Shown here piece after piece: positions 1-8,824 of a stretch of 64,000 nt of DNA. The position numbers and the translations under genes were made by a program. The stretch comes from Gluconacetobacter liquefaciens (GTDB lineage Bacteria; Pseudomonadota; Alphaproteobacteria; Acetobacterales; Acetobacteraceae): the NCBI RefSeq assembly GCF_003350405.1, contig NZ_QQAW01000001.1, forward strand, positions 667,162 through 731,161, read 5' to 3'. Below the pieces are notes generated by a model, which ran no database searches, was not told the origin of the DNA, and saw nothing but the letters and a program-made list of their open reading frames with translations. Positions within the stretch are counted from its first letter, which is position 1. The number at the start of each line of letters is the position of its first letter.

Positions 1-1
1 G

Positions 2-481
2 CAATTGCGTTCCGTGCTGCCGAAGAGGCAAGGGGCGTGGGATACGAAGGAGGTGCTGACGTCCTTCCGGCTTGATCGGGCAGGGCGTCTGGTGATCGGC
101 AGCGTGGGGGCGTTGCGGGGGACGGGGTTGGCTGTGCATCGGCAGTGGGCTGCGCGCGCGCTCGCGCGGATCTATCCGCAGCTTGTGGGCATCGGGTTCG
201 AGAGTGAATGGTTCGGCAGCATCGGCATGACGGTCGATGACCTGCCGCGCCTGCATCTGTTAGCGGAGAATGTCGTATCCATCAGCGGTTATAACGGACG
301 GGGCATTGCACCGGGCACGGTGTTTGGCCGCGTGCTGGCGGATTTCGCGCGGGGCGTGGTATCCGAGGCTGAATTGCCGTTGCCGCTGACCCGGGCGGTT
401 CCGGCTCGTGCCCGGCGGGCGCGGGAGGCGATGTATGAATATGGCTCGGCCGCCGTGCATCTTGTGACGGCGCGACTGTAG
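2..481 (+). CDS. FAD-dependent oxidoreductase, C-terminal part (AmaA/PuuB-like)
   Basis: The gene enters from the left edge, so its N-terminus and FAD-binding motif are not visible. The visible 159 residues carry the C-terminal signature of the DAO family of amine and imino acid oxidases: an SIGMTVDDLPRL segment, then GYNGRGIAPGT, which closes the FAD site, then an ELPLP stretch. This matches the group holding gamma-glutamylputrescine oxidase and L-pipecolate oxidase. The next gene encodes an ALDH7-type dehydrogenase. In Pseudomonas the pair amaA-amaB (pipecolate oxidase, then aminoadipate semialdehyde dehydrogenase) lies in the same order. An L-pipecolate or related imino acid substrate is therefore the best guess, inferred from the neighbour. 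Confidence 0.75.
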   Translation, partial: QLRSVLPKRQGAWDTKEVLTSFRLDRAGRLVIGSVGALRGTGLAVHRQWAARALARIYPQLVGIGFESEWFGSIGMTVDDLPRLHLLAENVVSISGYNGRGIAPGTVFGRVLADFARGVVSEAELPLPLTRAVPARARRAREAMYEYGSAAVHLVTARL

Positions 482-560
482 GGGAAGAAAAAACTTTTAT
501 CGGTTTAGGAATATCGTGCGTGCTCTGCACAAGGTTCCTGAACGAATCAAAAGTTTTTTG

Positions 561-582
561 GTTCTTTTTTTCAAAAAAGAAC
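561..582. terminator. A/T-rich perfect inverted repeat
   Basis: A 10-bp arm (GTTCTTTTTT) is followed after 2 bases by its exact complement (AAAAAAGAAC), with more T-rich sequence just upstream. It lies between the flavin oxidase stop and the aldehyde dehydrogenase start. It could be a bidirectional terminator or a dispersed intergenic repeat. Confidence 0.45.
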
Positions 583-619
583 AGAGATCAGACGCATGAA
601 GAGAGAAAGCGGAGAGACG

Positions 620-2140
620 ATGACAAACCTGATAGCTTCCGAGGTGCACGACCTGCTGGTGGGTCTGGGCGTGCCGGCCGCGCGGTTTATGGGTGGGACG
701 CTGGCCGTGCGTTCGCCGGTGACCGGTGAGGAGATTGCGCGGGTGGTCGAGACGACGGCGGATGACGCGCGCCGTACCATCGGCGCGGCAGCGGAGGCTT
801 TCAAGGCCTGGCGGCGGGTGCCTGCGCCGCGTCGTGGCGAACTGGTGCGTCTTCTGGGTGAGGAATTGCGGGCTAACAAGGTGGCGCTGGGCCGGCTGGT
901 GACGCTGGAAGTGGGCAAGGTCGTGTCCGAGGGGCTCGGCGAGGTCCAGGAAATGATCGATATCTGCGATTTCGCGGTTGGGCTGTCGCGGCAGCTTTAT
1001 GGCCTGACGATCCAGTCGGAGCGGCCGGATCACCGACTGACGGAACAGTGGCATCCGGCGGGCGTGGTCGGGGTGATTTCGGCGTTCAATTTTCCTGTGG
1101 CGGTGTGGTCGTGGAACGCGGCGCTGGCGTTTGTCTGCGGCGACCCGGTGGTGTGGAAGCCGTCGGAGAAAACGCCGCTGACCGCGTTGGCGGTACAGGC
1201 TCTGTTCGAGCGTGCGGTGGCGCGGTTTGGTGACGACGCGCCGGCCGATCTCGGCACGCTGCTGATTGGCGGCCGGGAGATCGGTGAATTGCTGGTGGAG
1301 GATGCGCGGGTGCCGGTGGTTTCGGCGACCGGGTCGACCCGTATGGGGCGCGTTGTCGGCGAGCGGGTGGCGCGGCGCTTCGGCAAGTCGATCCTGGAAC
1401 TGGGTGGGAACAATGCTTCGATCGTTACGCCGTCGGCCGATCTGGAACTGACGCTCCGCGCCGTGGCGTTTGGTGCGATGGGTACGGCGGGGCAGCGCTG
1501 CACCACGTTGCGCCGGCTGATCGTGCATGAAAGCGTCTATGACGCGCTGGTGCCGCGCCTGGCACAGGTTTATCAGCGCATTTCCGTTGGGAGCCCGATT
1601 GAGAGTGACGCGCTGGTGGGGCCGTTGATCGACGGGGCCGCGTTCGAGGCGATGCAGGCCAGCCTGCGTGATGCGGCGGCACATGGCGGCATCGTACATG
1701 GTGGCGAGCGGGTCGATGTGAACGGGAGCGAGTCGTTCTATGCGCGTCCCGCGCTGGTGGAAATGCCGGGGCAGGTTGGGCCTGTACGTGAGGAAACCTT
1801 TGCGCCAATTCTGTATGTTCTGAAATATCGTGACCTGGAGGATGCCATCGCGTTGCAGAACGACGTGCCGCAGGGGCTGTCTTCCTCCATCTTCGGCAAT
1901 GACCTGCGGGAGATCGAGCAGTTCCTTTCTGGCGCGGGGTCGGATTGCGGGATTGCGAACGTCAATATGGGGCCGTCCGGTGCGGAAATCGGTGGCGCCT
2001 TTGGTGGCGAGAAGGAGACCGGTGGTGGCCGGGAATCCGGATCGGATGCCTGGCGGGCCTATATGCGGCGGCAGACAAATGCGATCAATTATGGCCGCAC
2101 GCTGCCTCTGGCGCAGGGCGTTACGTTCGATATCGGTTGA
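620..2140 (+). CDS. amaB: ALDH7-type aldehyde dehydrogenase (aminoadipate semialdehyde/P6C dehydrogenase)
   Basis: A 506-residue NAD(P)-dependent aldehyde dehydrogenase. It has the general-base glutamate in LELGGNN (E260) and the catalytic cysteine in GQRCTT (C294). The C-terminal GGEKETGGGRESGSDAW followed by RRQTNAINYG is typical of the ALDH7/antiquitin group. That group oxidises 2-aminoadipate 6-semialdehyde, in equilibrium with piperideine-6-carboxylate, in lysine and pipecolate breakdown. The start at 620 has GGAG at a good distance; an in-frame ATG at 596 is less likely. The upstream flavin oxidase would supply its substrate. Family assignment is strong; the exact substrate is inferred. 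The symbol follows the Pseudomonas pair. Confidence 0.85.
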   Translation: MTNLIASEVHDLLVGLGVPAARFMGGTLAVRSPVTGEEIARVVETTADDARRTIGAAAEAFKAWRRVPAPRRGELVRLLGEELRANKVALGRLVTLEVGKVVSEGLGEVQEMIDICDFAVGLSRQLYGLTIQSERPDHRLTEQWHPAGVVGVISAFNFPVAVWSWNAALAFVCGDPVVWKPSEKTPLTALAVQALFERAVARFGDDAPADLGTLLIGGREIGELLVEDARVPVVSATGSTRMGRVVGERVARRFGKSILELGGNNASIVTPSADLELTLRAVAFGAMGTAGQRCTTLRRLIVHESVYDALVPRLAQVYQRISVGSPIESDALVGPLIDGAAFEAMQASLRDAAAHGGIVHGGERVDVNGSESFYARPALVEMPGQVGPVREETFAPILYVLKYRDLEDAIALQNDVPQGLSSSIFGNDLREIEQFLSGAGSDCGIANVNMGPSGAEIGGAFGGEKETGGGRESGSDAWRAYMRRQTNAINYGRTLPLAQGVTFDIG

Positions 2141-2144
2141 TGGG

Positions 2145-2171
2145 GTGGGGCGGGGCGAAAGCCCCGACCAC
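2145..2171 (+). terminator. GC hairpin after amaB
   Basis: CGGGGC-GAAA-GCCCCG forms a 6-bp stem with a GAAA tetraloop 10 bases after the amaB stop. GTGG and CCAC outside it can extend the stem. No clear T-run follows, so it may act as a weak or Rho-assisted terminator. Confidence 0.45.
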
Positions 2172-2396
2172 TTGTGTGGGGTGAAAGCAATGACGGCAGT
2201 TATGGGGCGGGAAGCTAAAGTCCGCTATCTGCGCTTGAACGTAAAATAGCAGACGTTCTTATTCATCTAAACTGTATGTCGAACGATGTGAAAACCTTCG
2301 TCTGGTGTGGGCAGCGTGAAACCTTGAGAATGTAACGTTGCCGTTGATAATCTCACTGCACGATCCAGAGCAATTCAACCGTATGAAAGCCATTGA

Positions 2397-3166
2397 ATGT
2401 TTGACACAGGGAAGTTTGTATCCGTTGGCGATATAAATTTGTTCGTCTCTGAAGCCGGGAACCCAAAAGGAAGAGTTATAGTCCTGCTTCATGGAGGCTT
2501 GCAGAGCCGTCTCGATTTCATCCCACTCGCAAAGCATCTCTCAGAAGATTACAGGCTGATTGCTATTGATACGCGTGGGCATGGTCGATCCGGTATCGGG
2601 ACCGCCCCTCTGACATATCGACAGCTTCAGGATGATTTTACCGTGGTTCTTACCACGATGGGGCTGCAAAAATCCGGTATAATTGGATATAGTGACGGTG
2701 GCATTGTCGCTTTGCGGCTGGCTGCATCGCGTGCCGTACAACCGGAGTTCGTCATAGCGTCGGCGCGCATTGGGTGTTGCCGGAAAATGATCCGGCCCGG
2801 CAGATTTATCAGACGATCACTCTTGAAAAATGGCGTGCGATGTTCGGGAATCAAATATCGGTCTACAACACGGAAAATCCCGACTCGGATTTCGGCAAGC
2901 TATTCACGGCGGCGACGCAGATGTGGCTCGGCTGCGATGAAGATGCCTATCCCGCCGCGTCTGTAAAAAACATTCGGTGCCCTCTGCTCGTAGTGCATGG
3001 TGACGACGATATGCTGGTGTCGCGGCAACAGGCCTTCGACCTTGCTGAGCAGGTCAAAGGTGCCAGGTTACTTAACCTGCCCTTCGCTAAACACTCGCTA
3101 CTTGAAGACATGCCTGAGAGTGTTCTTCCCTTCTTACAGGATTTCATCACGCGCGTTACAATCTGA
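2397..3166 (+). pseudogene. Alpha/beta hydrolase with internal frameshift
   Basis: Two adjacent reading frames together make one alpha/beta hydrolase of about 256 residues. The first frame (2397 onward) holds the oxyanion HGG and the nucleophile elbow GYSDGG (Ser99). The second frame (to 3166) holds the acid in HGDDD and the catalytic histidine in FAKHSL. The frame changes at about 2753-2765, where one base appears to be missing: frame 1 reads FVIASA and the other frame continues with VGAHWVLPEND. All catalytic residues survive, so this is either a recent inactivating deletion or a sequencing error. Lower GC than its neighbours hints at acquisition. No substrate can be named. Confidence 0.75.
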
Positions 3167-3267
3167 AGGCTATGCAGTTTTATGTCCCGTCATAGCAATC
3201 CCTTTCTGATTCCCCAATGTCTGCCATGCGGGCAAGAGATGTCGTAATGGACAGGGTGCTCGTGTGC

Positions 3268-3705
3268 TCAGAGTTCATCCCTCTTCATTGCCGCCAATGC
3301 CCGTCGTGTCGCCTCGGTCAGCGGGGTGGGCATGGCTTTGAGGGGGAACCAGCCCCAGTCGGCCAGGGCGTGAGGTTCCCGGATGGCGGGGGTGCCGGCC
3401 TGGATGGTGGCCAGGAAGACGGGGGCGACCCAGTGCGTGGCACGGGGGCGGTCGATCTGGTCGACGACGCAGAGCAGGCGGGTGAGGGCGATGGTGATGC
3501 CGAGTTCTTCGGCGATCTCGCGCGTGGTGGCCTCGGCGAGCGTCTCGTATGGGTCCAGTTTGCCGCCGGGGAGGCCCCAGTGGCCGGATTCCGGATCTCG
3601 GCGGCGGAGGACCAACAGCAATCTGCCGTCCTTTAGGATGGCGGCCCCGCAGCCGACGCGGGGGGGGAGGAGCGGGGGGCGTGCTGGCTGACATGGGGGC
3701 AGCAT
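3268..3705 (-). CDS. NUDIX hydrolase
   Basis: A 145-residue protein with a complete Nudix box at residues 48-70: G48, E54, R62-E63 and E66-E67 in REIAEEL, then G69. The fold would hydrolyse a nucleoside diphosphate linked to another group, with the box binding the metal. The start at 3705 gives the usual short N-terminus before the first strand. The frame stays open further upstream, but that part is low-complexity and looks non-coding. It is transcribed away from the YceI gene, with which it shares a 183-base divergent gap. The substrate cannot be told from sequence; housecleaning of oxidised nucleotides is a common role. Confidence 0.85.
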   Translation of the reverse strand: MLPPCQPARPPLLPPRVGCGAAILKDGRLLLVLRRRDPESGHWGLPGGKLDPYETLAEATTREIAEELGITIALTRLLCVVDQIDRPRATHWVAPVFLATIQAGTPAIREPHALADWGWFPLKAMPTPLTEATRRALAAMKRDEL

Positions 3706-3888
3706 AACCGAACGGGCGGGGCATGCCACGGGGTGGGTGATCGGTGCAAAATGTGGAAACGATCTGTTTCCGGCATTTTTATTATTGGATGGGGGGACAT
3801 CCGTTATGTCTGGATGGAGCGGAATGGTTCGGGCCGGTGTGGCCTGGGCGTTCGGTGTGGATTTGTTCAGATTTCGGAGTTCGTTCCC

Positions 3889-4497
3889 ATGACGCGTAGT
3901 GCCTCTTCGCTTTTCGCCGTCCTGGCCCTTGCCGCCAGCCTTCCCCTCGCCGCCCAGGCGGCGACCAGTCCGGCCGAGGTGCAGGCGGGGCATTATGCGG
4001 TCGAGCCCGGTCATACCCAGGTCGGTTTCTCGGTGCTGCATTTCGGCTTCACCAATTACACGGGCGTGTTTTCCAACGTCTCCGGGACGCTGGAACTGAA
4101 TGTGAAGAACCCGGCTGCGTCCAGCCTGTCGGTGACGATCCCTGTCGCTTCGGTGCAGACCACCAGCGATGTGCTAAATGGTGAGTTGAAGGGGCCGGAA
4201 TGGTTCGATGCCGGTAAATTCCCCGATGCCACCTTCGTTTCGACCAGTGTGAAGCTGACTGGCAAGGCCGATGCCGTGGTGGCCGGGAACCTGACGATCC
4301 ATGGCGTGACGAAGCCCGAGACGCTGAAGGTGCATTTCATCGGTGCCGGCGTGAACCCGCTCGACAAGAAATACACGACCGGTTTCGAGGCGACCGGCAC
4401 GATCAAGCGCAGCGATTTCGGCGTGAGCAAATATGTGCCCTATGTCAGCGACGAAGTGGCCCTGCGTATTGCCGGTGCCTTCGAAAAGCAGGACTGA
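3889..4497 (+). CDS. YceI family periplasmic protein
   Basis: A 202-residue protein. It begins with a Sec signal peptide (residues 1 to about 25, ending AAQA|ATS), followed by one YceI domain, a lipocalin-like barrel that binds isoprenoid or other lipids. Landmarks are YAVEPGHTQVGFSVLHFGFT at the start, GPEWFDAGKFPDATF in the middle and GTIKRSDFGV near the end. The start at 3889 puts the signal peptide at the N-terminus with GGAG upstream; longer in-frame starts would add about 50 unrelated residues. Family members respond to acid or osmotic stress in some bacteria; the role here is unknown. Confidence 0.9.
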   Translation: MTRSASSLFAVLALAASLPLAAQAATSPAEVQAGHYAVEPGHTQVGFSVLHFGFTNYTGVFSNVSGTLELNVKNPAASSLSVTIPVASVQTTSDVLNGELKGPEWFDAGKFPDATFVSTSVKLTGKADAVVAGNLTIHGVTKPETLKVHFIGAGVNPLDKKYTTGFEATGTIKRSDFGVSKYVPYVSDEVALRIAGAFEKQD

Positions 4498-4509
4498 CAG
4501 CCGTGAGCG

Positions 4510-4539
4510 CCGCGATCGTCCTGCTCAGGGCGATCGCGG
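4510..4539 (+). terminator. Hairpin after yceI-like gene
   Basis: CCGCGATCG and CGATCGCGG form a perfect 9-bp stem with a 12-base loop, 12 bases after the stop codon. The following sequence is only moderately T-rich (ggttcttct). Confidence 0.5.
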
Positions 4540-4662
4540 TGGATGGTTCTTCTGGCCGCGTCCGAGATGTTCGATCATTGCGTGAAGGGAAATCCGGAGA
4601 TCGTCAGGTTGCGCTCTTTTGCGTAGGATGGCTTTTCCCGAGCCGGACAAAGGATATCAGGC

Positions 4663-4848
4663 ATGCGGCGGCATGACGAACGTGACCATTTTTCGGAAAT
4701 CAGTATGCTTCTGTCCGAAATCCAGTCGGATGTGGAGCAGTTGAACAGTCGGGCGCAGTCCATGCCGCAGACGCCCGAGACCTTGCGTGAGGGGATTGCC
4801 GCGCTGGCCGACAAAATCGATGCCCTGTGTGACTTGAGCCGCAGATAG
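4663..4848 (+). CDS. Small hypothetical protein (61 aa)
   Basis: A 61-residue, mostly helical, charged protein with heptad-like spacing (EISMLLSEIQSDVEQL), suggesting a short coiled coil. It has a plausible ribosome site (AAGGAT) about 9 bases before the ATG and fits between the YceI and TetR genes without conflict. No family is recognised. It could be spurious, but codon use resembles the neighbours. Confidence 0.4.
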   Translation: MRRHDERDHFSEISMLLSEIQSDVEQLNSRAQSMPQTPETLREGIAALADKIDALCDLSRR

Positions 4849-4867
4849 AGGATGGCGGGCCGCCCGG

Positions 4868-5467
4868 TTATCGCGGCCCGCACTGTGCCTCGATCAGCAA
4901 GCGGGCGCAGTCGCCCACCCGCGCCGCCGGGCCTGGCGGCGGGAAAGCCTGACCCACGACATAGGCGCCTTCCATCAGCAGGATTAGACCGTCGGCAAGC
5001 TGGTCGGGATCGGTAGCCCCCATCTGGTGGGCGCGTTCGACCAGCCAGTCGCGTACCTGATGCTTCAGACGCGCGGCTTCTTGCCTCACCGGGTGCGTGC
5101 GGTCGGGATAGTCGAGAATGGCGTTGGTGAGCGCACAGCCACGATAGTCGGGAGCGGCTGAACGCTCTGCCAGCCCTTCGAAATAGGCCAGGAGCTGCGC
5201 GCGCGGGTCTTCGGGGTGGGCGGCGCGGACAAGGGCGATCCGGTCCCAGAAACAGTCCTGGTAGTCGGCGAGAAAGGCGGTGGCCAAGCCGTCCTTGGAG
5301 TGGAAGGCCCGGTAGAGCGACGGTTTGGTGACGCCCGCATTCTGCACGATCTCCTCTACGCCGACGGCCCTTATCCCCTGCCGGTAGAACAGGTCGCGGG
5401 CCGACTGGCGGATCCGGTCGGCGGCGGTGGGGCGTCGGGAAGGGGAAGGGGAAGGGGGAATGGACAT
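4868..5467 (-). CDS. TetR family transcriptional regulator
   Basis: A 199-residue protein. The N-terminal TetR helix-turn-helix lies at about residues 15-60 (AADRIRQSARDLFYRQGIRA, then EEIVQNAGVTKPSLYRAF). A C-terminal ligand-sensing domain holds the YRGCALTNA segment common in AcrR/YxaF-like members. It is divergent from an MFS transporter gene, and the 138-base gap holds two palindromes likely to be its operators. The layout is typical of a repressor that controls itself and an exporter, released by the exported compound. The start at 5467 is chosen because the HTH follows at normal distance; the frame runs open far upstream but is not protein-like there. Confidence 0.9.
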   Translation of the reverse strand: MSIPPSPSPSRRPTAADRIRQSARDLFYRQGIRAVGVEEIVQNAGVTKPSLYRAFHSKDGLATAFLADYQDCFWDRIALVRAAHPEDPRAQLLAYFEGLAERSAAPDYRGCALTNAILDYPDRTHPVRQEAARLKHQVRDWLVERAHQMGATDPDQLADGLILLMEGAYVVGQAFPPPGPAARVGDCARLLIEAQCGPR

Positions 5468-5490
5468 GCACGAAACCCGCTTGACGATGT

Positions 5491-5502
5491 TACCGATCGG
5501 TA
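5491..5502. promoter_or_regulatory. Palindromic TetR operator candidate 1
   Basis: TACCGATCGGTA is a perfect 12-bp palindrome 24 bases before the TetR gene start and shares ACCG/CGGT half-sites with the second palindrome. A position over the tetR promoter fits autorepression. Confidence 0.55.
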
Positions 5503-5588
5503 CATAACGTGGCGTGGCCCTGGAGGCTGCTGCCGAAGCGCCGAGGATGCGTGGACGGGGCGCGCGGGGCTTTGGCAACAGCAGCAGA

Positions 5589-5602
5589 ACTGACCGGTCA
5601 GT
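5589..5602. promoter_or_regulatory. Palindromic TetR operator candidate 2
   Basis: ACTGACCGGTCAGT is a perfect 14-bp palindrome ending 3 bases before the transporter ATG. Its ACCGGT core resembles the palindrome near the tetR start. A regulator bound here would block early transcription or translation of the transporter. Confidence 0.55.
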
Positions 5603-5605
5603 GAT

Positions 5606-6895
5606 ATGAGCGTGATACCGTCCCCTCGCAAGCTTTCCCGGCCCGCGCGCATATATGCGGTGGTGGTCGGGCTGACGTTCCTGTCGCTTCTGGTTTCGGC
5701 TGGCGTGCGTGCGACGCCGGGCGTGCTGATGATGCCGTTGCAGATGGAACTGGGCTGGAGCCGGGCCGGGATCTCGGCCACGGCGGCGTTCGGCATCTTT
5801 CTCTACGGCTTCGTCGGCCCGTTTTCGGCGGCGTTGATGCAGGCGGTGGGGATACGCCGCACGTTGGTCGGTGCGCTGATGCTGATCGGCGGAGCCAGTT
5901 TTCTGTCCCTGTTCATGACGCAGCCCTGGCAGTTCTTCGTAACCTGGGGTGTGCTGACCGGGCTGGGTACCGGGGCGGTGGCGATGGTGCTGGGGGCGAC
6001 GGTGGTAAATCGCTGGTTCGTGGCCCGGCGCGGCACTGTGATGGGGCTGCTGGCAGCCAGCACGGCGACCGGATCGCTGTTCTTCCTGCCGGCGCTGGCG
6101 GCCTTGGCGCATGATCGCGGCTGGCGGGCGCCAGTGCTGGCCGTCACCATCGCCTGTTTGGTGTTGGTGCCGCTGGTTGCGCTGTGCCTGCCTGAGCATC
6201 CTGAGCGGCTGGGGCTTCTGCCGCATGGGGCGCCGCCGGACTATGTTCCGCCGCCGCCGCCCGATCGGCATCCGTTGCGCATGGCAGTGGGGGCGTTGCG
6301 CGATGCGGTGGTGAAGCGCGATTTCTGGTTTCTGTTCCTGACCTTTTTTGTGTGCGGGTTTACCACCAATGGCCTGATCGGTACGCATTTCATCGCCATC
6401 TGTGCCGATCATGGGATCGGCGAGGTGCCGGCGGCGGGCTATCTGGCCATGATGGGGTTATGCGATCTGTTTGGCACCACCCTCTCCGGCTGGCTGACCG
6501 ACCGGATGGACGCGCGCTGGCTGCTATTTTCCTATTACGGGCTGCGGGGTGTATCGCTGGTCGCTTTGCCGTTCTGCGATTTCTCACCTGCCAGCCTGAC
6601 GGTTTTCGGTATTTTCTATGGGCTGGACTGGATTGCGACCGTGCCGCCGACACTGCGTCTGGCCACTTCGGCATTTGGCGAGCGGGCGGCATCCGTGGTG
6701 TTTGGCTGGGTGGTGTTCGGGCACCAGATCGGCGCGGCCTGCGCCGCGTCGTTGGCTGGATTGCTGCGGCAGGCGCAGGGAAATTATCGCGACATGCTGG
6801 TGCTGGCCGGTTGCGCCGGGTTGCTGGCGGCGCTGATGGCGCTGGGAATCGGACGGGCTCCCTTGCGGAGTCTGCTGCCGGCAGGGGAACGGTAG
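5606..6895 (+). CDS. MFS transporter
   Basis: A 429-residue inner membrane protein with about 12 hydrophobic segments and a central hydrophilic loop rich in proline (about residues 210-225, YVPPPPP). Family traits are the charged loop VGIRRTLVG between TM2 and TM3 and the RRGTVMGL segment around TM5, as in monocarboxylate/oxalate-formate type and related MFS proteins. It is divergent from a TetR regulator and preceded by a palindrome just before the ATG, so inducible expression is likely. Substrate and direction are unknown. Confidence 0.85.
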   Translation: MSVIPSPRKLSRPARIYAVVVGLTFLSLLVSAGVRATPGVLMMPLQMELGWSRAGISATAAFGIFLYGFVGPFSAALMQAVGIRRTLVGALMLIGGASFLSLFMTQPWQFFVTWGVLTGLGTGAVAMVLGATVVNRWFVARRGTVMGLLAASTATGSLFFLPALAALAHDRGWRAPVLAVTIACLVLVPLVALCLPEHPERLGLLPHGAPPDYVPPPPPDRHPLRMAVGALRDAVVKRDFWFLFLTFFVCGFTTNGLIGTHFIAICADHGIGEVPAAGYLAMMGLCDLFGTTLSGWLTDRMDARWLLFSYYGLRGVSLVALPFCDFSPASLTVFGIFYGLDWIATVPPTLRLATSAFGERAASVVFGWVVFGHQIGAACAASLAGLLRQAQGNYRDMLVLAGCAGLLAALMALGIGRAPLRSLLPAGER

Positions 6896-6967
6896 AAAAA
6901 AGCCTTTGCCCGCGCCTGGATCATGGCATGGATGTACTCATGATTCCGGGAACGGGGCGGGAGGTTA

Positions 6968-7456
6968 TTACGGCAGCGGGTATCGGGTTACGGCCCGCTG
7001 CACGTTGACGTCGTTGACGTCTCTGACCGCGCGCATCCTGGCGTCGCGCCGGCAGTCGGAGCGTTCGATCGCCCGGCGCATTTCTCCGCTGAGTGCAGTG
7101 CTGTCGCCGCATACGGTCAATGCCGCACGGTCGATGCGTGAGACCAGATCGCCAACTCCGGAGGGGGTTGCCAGATCGGGCCGGTAATAGGGAACGGCTA
7201 TCCGCTGGATTTCGCGTTCGCCCTGACCTTCGACCGTGATCTCATCGGGGGGTGTGCTGCTGGTCTGGGCCCATGCGGGATGCGAAGGGCCCAGGAGGGG
7301 CGACAGGCCGGCCAGGATGAACAGGCCGATTCCGATCGTCCTGGCGCGGCGGGAAGAGTGAGACGATGTAGCTGCCGGACCTGGCGGGCCGAGAGCCGGT
7401 TTCGCCGGGTCGGCCTGCATAGGCGCCATACCATTCATCCGAACGGGATTGGTCAT
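6968..7456 (-). CDS. UrcA family secreted protein
   Basis: A 162-residue protein. A positively charged N-terminus leads to a hydrophobic signal segment (about residues 40-62, ending HPAWAQ). The mature part carries the UrcA pattern: a YYRPDL start, G-x-x-x-L-x-x-RIDRAALTVCG, a second cysteine in SDCRRDA, and MRAVRDVNDVN. The two cysteines probably form a disulfide in the periplasm. Function of the family is unknown. The signal peptide is preceded by about 38 residues, so a later start is possible, but no good internal ATG is seen. Confidence 0.75.
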   Translation of the reverse strand: MTNPVRMNGMAPMQADPAKPALGPPGPAATSSHSSRRARTIGIGLFILAGLSPLLGPSHPAWAQTSSTPPDEITVEGQGEREIQRIAVPYYRPDLATPSGVGDLVSRIDRAALTVCGDSTALSGEMRRAIERSDCRRDARMRAVRDVNDVNVQRAVTRYPLP

Positions 7457-7490
7457 GACACACGCGCTCCAAGATCCACCTGGAAGGATG

Positions 7491-7533
7491 TCAGACGGCC
7501 CTGCCGAAGATGCCCTCCGGCAGGGCCGTCTGA
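7491..7533. terminator. Strong 16-bp hairpin
   Basis: TCAGACGGCCCTGCCG (7491-7506) pairs perfectly with its complement at 7518-7533 across an 11-base loop. It lies between the saccharopine-dehydrogenase-like gene (ending at 7641, minus strand) and the UrcA gene start. It could end transcription of the former. There is no T-run on either side. Confidence 0.6.
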
Positions 7534-7640
7534 CGGTTCATTCTCTATGCCTGTGACCCGGTGGAAACCAGATCACATTCGGCAGGACCATGACCGCTGT
7601 CACGCAGCGGGCGCATGTCGGGGCGCGGTGGGGCAGACGC

Positions 7641-8732
7641 TCAAGCCGTCTGGCGGCGGCCCTGATAGACGCGGCCGAAGCGGTTTTCGAGGAAGGCGGA
7701 CAGTGCGATGTCTTCCTGCCGGATGACGCCCCGTGCCGGGAGGTGGCCGTCTTTCAACAGGTCCAGCACCGCGCAGATCGCGCCGGCGGTGGTGATCTGG
7801 ATTGCCGTGCGCGGGCGGCCGTTGACCGTCTCGCCATAGATGCGGCGGACGAAGCTTTCCTGGGTCAGCCGCCCGTCGCGCCAGCCGGAGACGGTGACGA
7901 AGACCAGCACGATGTCCTGTTGCGTGACGGGCAGCGCGTATTCCAGGATATCCTTGAAGATATCACGCCTTTCCGCCAGGCGCAGGTCGCGCAGCAGCAT
8001 CTTCATGGCCTGGGCGTGGCCGGGGTAGCGGATGGTGCGGTAGTTGAGCTCGCGCACCGCGCCTGCATAGGTCTCGCACAGGGAGCCAAGGCCGCCGGAG
8101 GTGTTGAAGGCTTCGTATGTCACGCCGTCGACCCCCAGCGTCTCCAGCCCTTCCAGGGCCGGTACCATATGGCGTTCGCCGCCGACGATGGCCTCGCAGG
8201 GTTCGATATATTCATTGATGACGCCGTCGGTGCTCCAGGTGAGGTTGTAGCCCAGCGCGTTGGAGGGAAATTCCGGCAGCGCGCCGACGCGTAGATGGAT
8301 CGTGTCCAGCTTTTCGAAACGCTGGGCGATGTCGTGGGCGACGATGGAGACGAAGCCGGGGGCGAGGCCGCATTGCGGGATGAAGGTGGATTGGGCGCCC
8401 TCGGCCAGCGCGCGGACCGCGCGGGTGCTGGCGACGTCTTCCGTCAGGTCGAGATAGTGGATGCCGGCCGTGGCGGCGGCGGTGGCGATGGCGGTCGTCA
8501 GGTGATAGGGGGCGGCGGAGAGGACGGCGTAATGGCCCTCCATCAGCGGTGCGAGGGCGCCGTCCCTGGCGATATCGACCCGTACCTTGCGCACCTGGGG
8601 GCCCACATCGGCGCGATCGAGGCCCGGCTGGTCGCGGTCGATCAGCGTGACGGCGTAATCGCCGGTCGCATCCAGGAAGTCCGCGATCGTCGAACCGATC
8701 TTGCCTGCGCCGACAACGAGTATCTTCTTCAT
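7641..8732 (-). CDS. Saccharopine dehydrogenase-like oxidoreductase
   Basis: A 363-residue protein. The N-terminal Rossmann fold has GAGKIG at residues 8-13 and DRDQPGL after strand 2; the catalytic/C-terminal domain follows (YLDLTEDV, QCGLAPGF, YNLTWSTDGVINEY). This is the layout of saccharopine dehydrogenase and lysine 6-dehydrogenase relatives, which act in lysine breakdown or in related imine reduction. It is divergent from an Lrp/AsnC regulator and lies a few kb from an ALDH7 gene, which uses aminoadipate semialdehyde, the product expected from this enzyme class. Lysine to aminoadipate semialdehyde is the favoured but unproven reaction. Confidence 0.85.
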   Translation of the reverse strand: MKKILVVGAGKIGSTIADFLDATGDYAVTLIDRDQPGLDRADVGPQVRKVRVDIARDGALAPLMEGHYAVLSAAPYHLTTAIATAAATAGIHYLDLTEDVASTRAVRALAEGAQSTFIPQCGLAPGFVSIVAHDIAQRFEKLDTIHLRVGALPEFPSNALGYNLTWSTDGVINEYIEPCEAIVGGERHMVPALEGLETLGVDGVTYEAFNTSGGLGSLCETYAGAVRELNYRTIRYPGHAQAMKMLLRDLRLAERRDIFKDILEYALPVTQQDIVLVFVTVSGWRDGRLTQESFVRRIYGETVNGRPRTAIQITTAGAICAVLDLLKDGHLPARGVIRQEDIALSAFLENRFGRVYQGRRQTA

Positions 8733-8824
8733 GCCAATCGTTCCTGATGCTGATGCGATACGGAAATGGAACGAAGGAACGGGGCCGGACACAATGGACA
8801 GCGTGACGTGCGATCGGTGCTTTC

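Noticed and set aside
497..1699. Open frame of 400 codons antisense to amaB
   Set aside because: Low-complexity R/H/Q composition; the plus-strand aldehyde dehydrogenase has every family motif.
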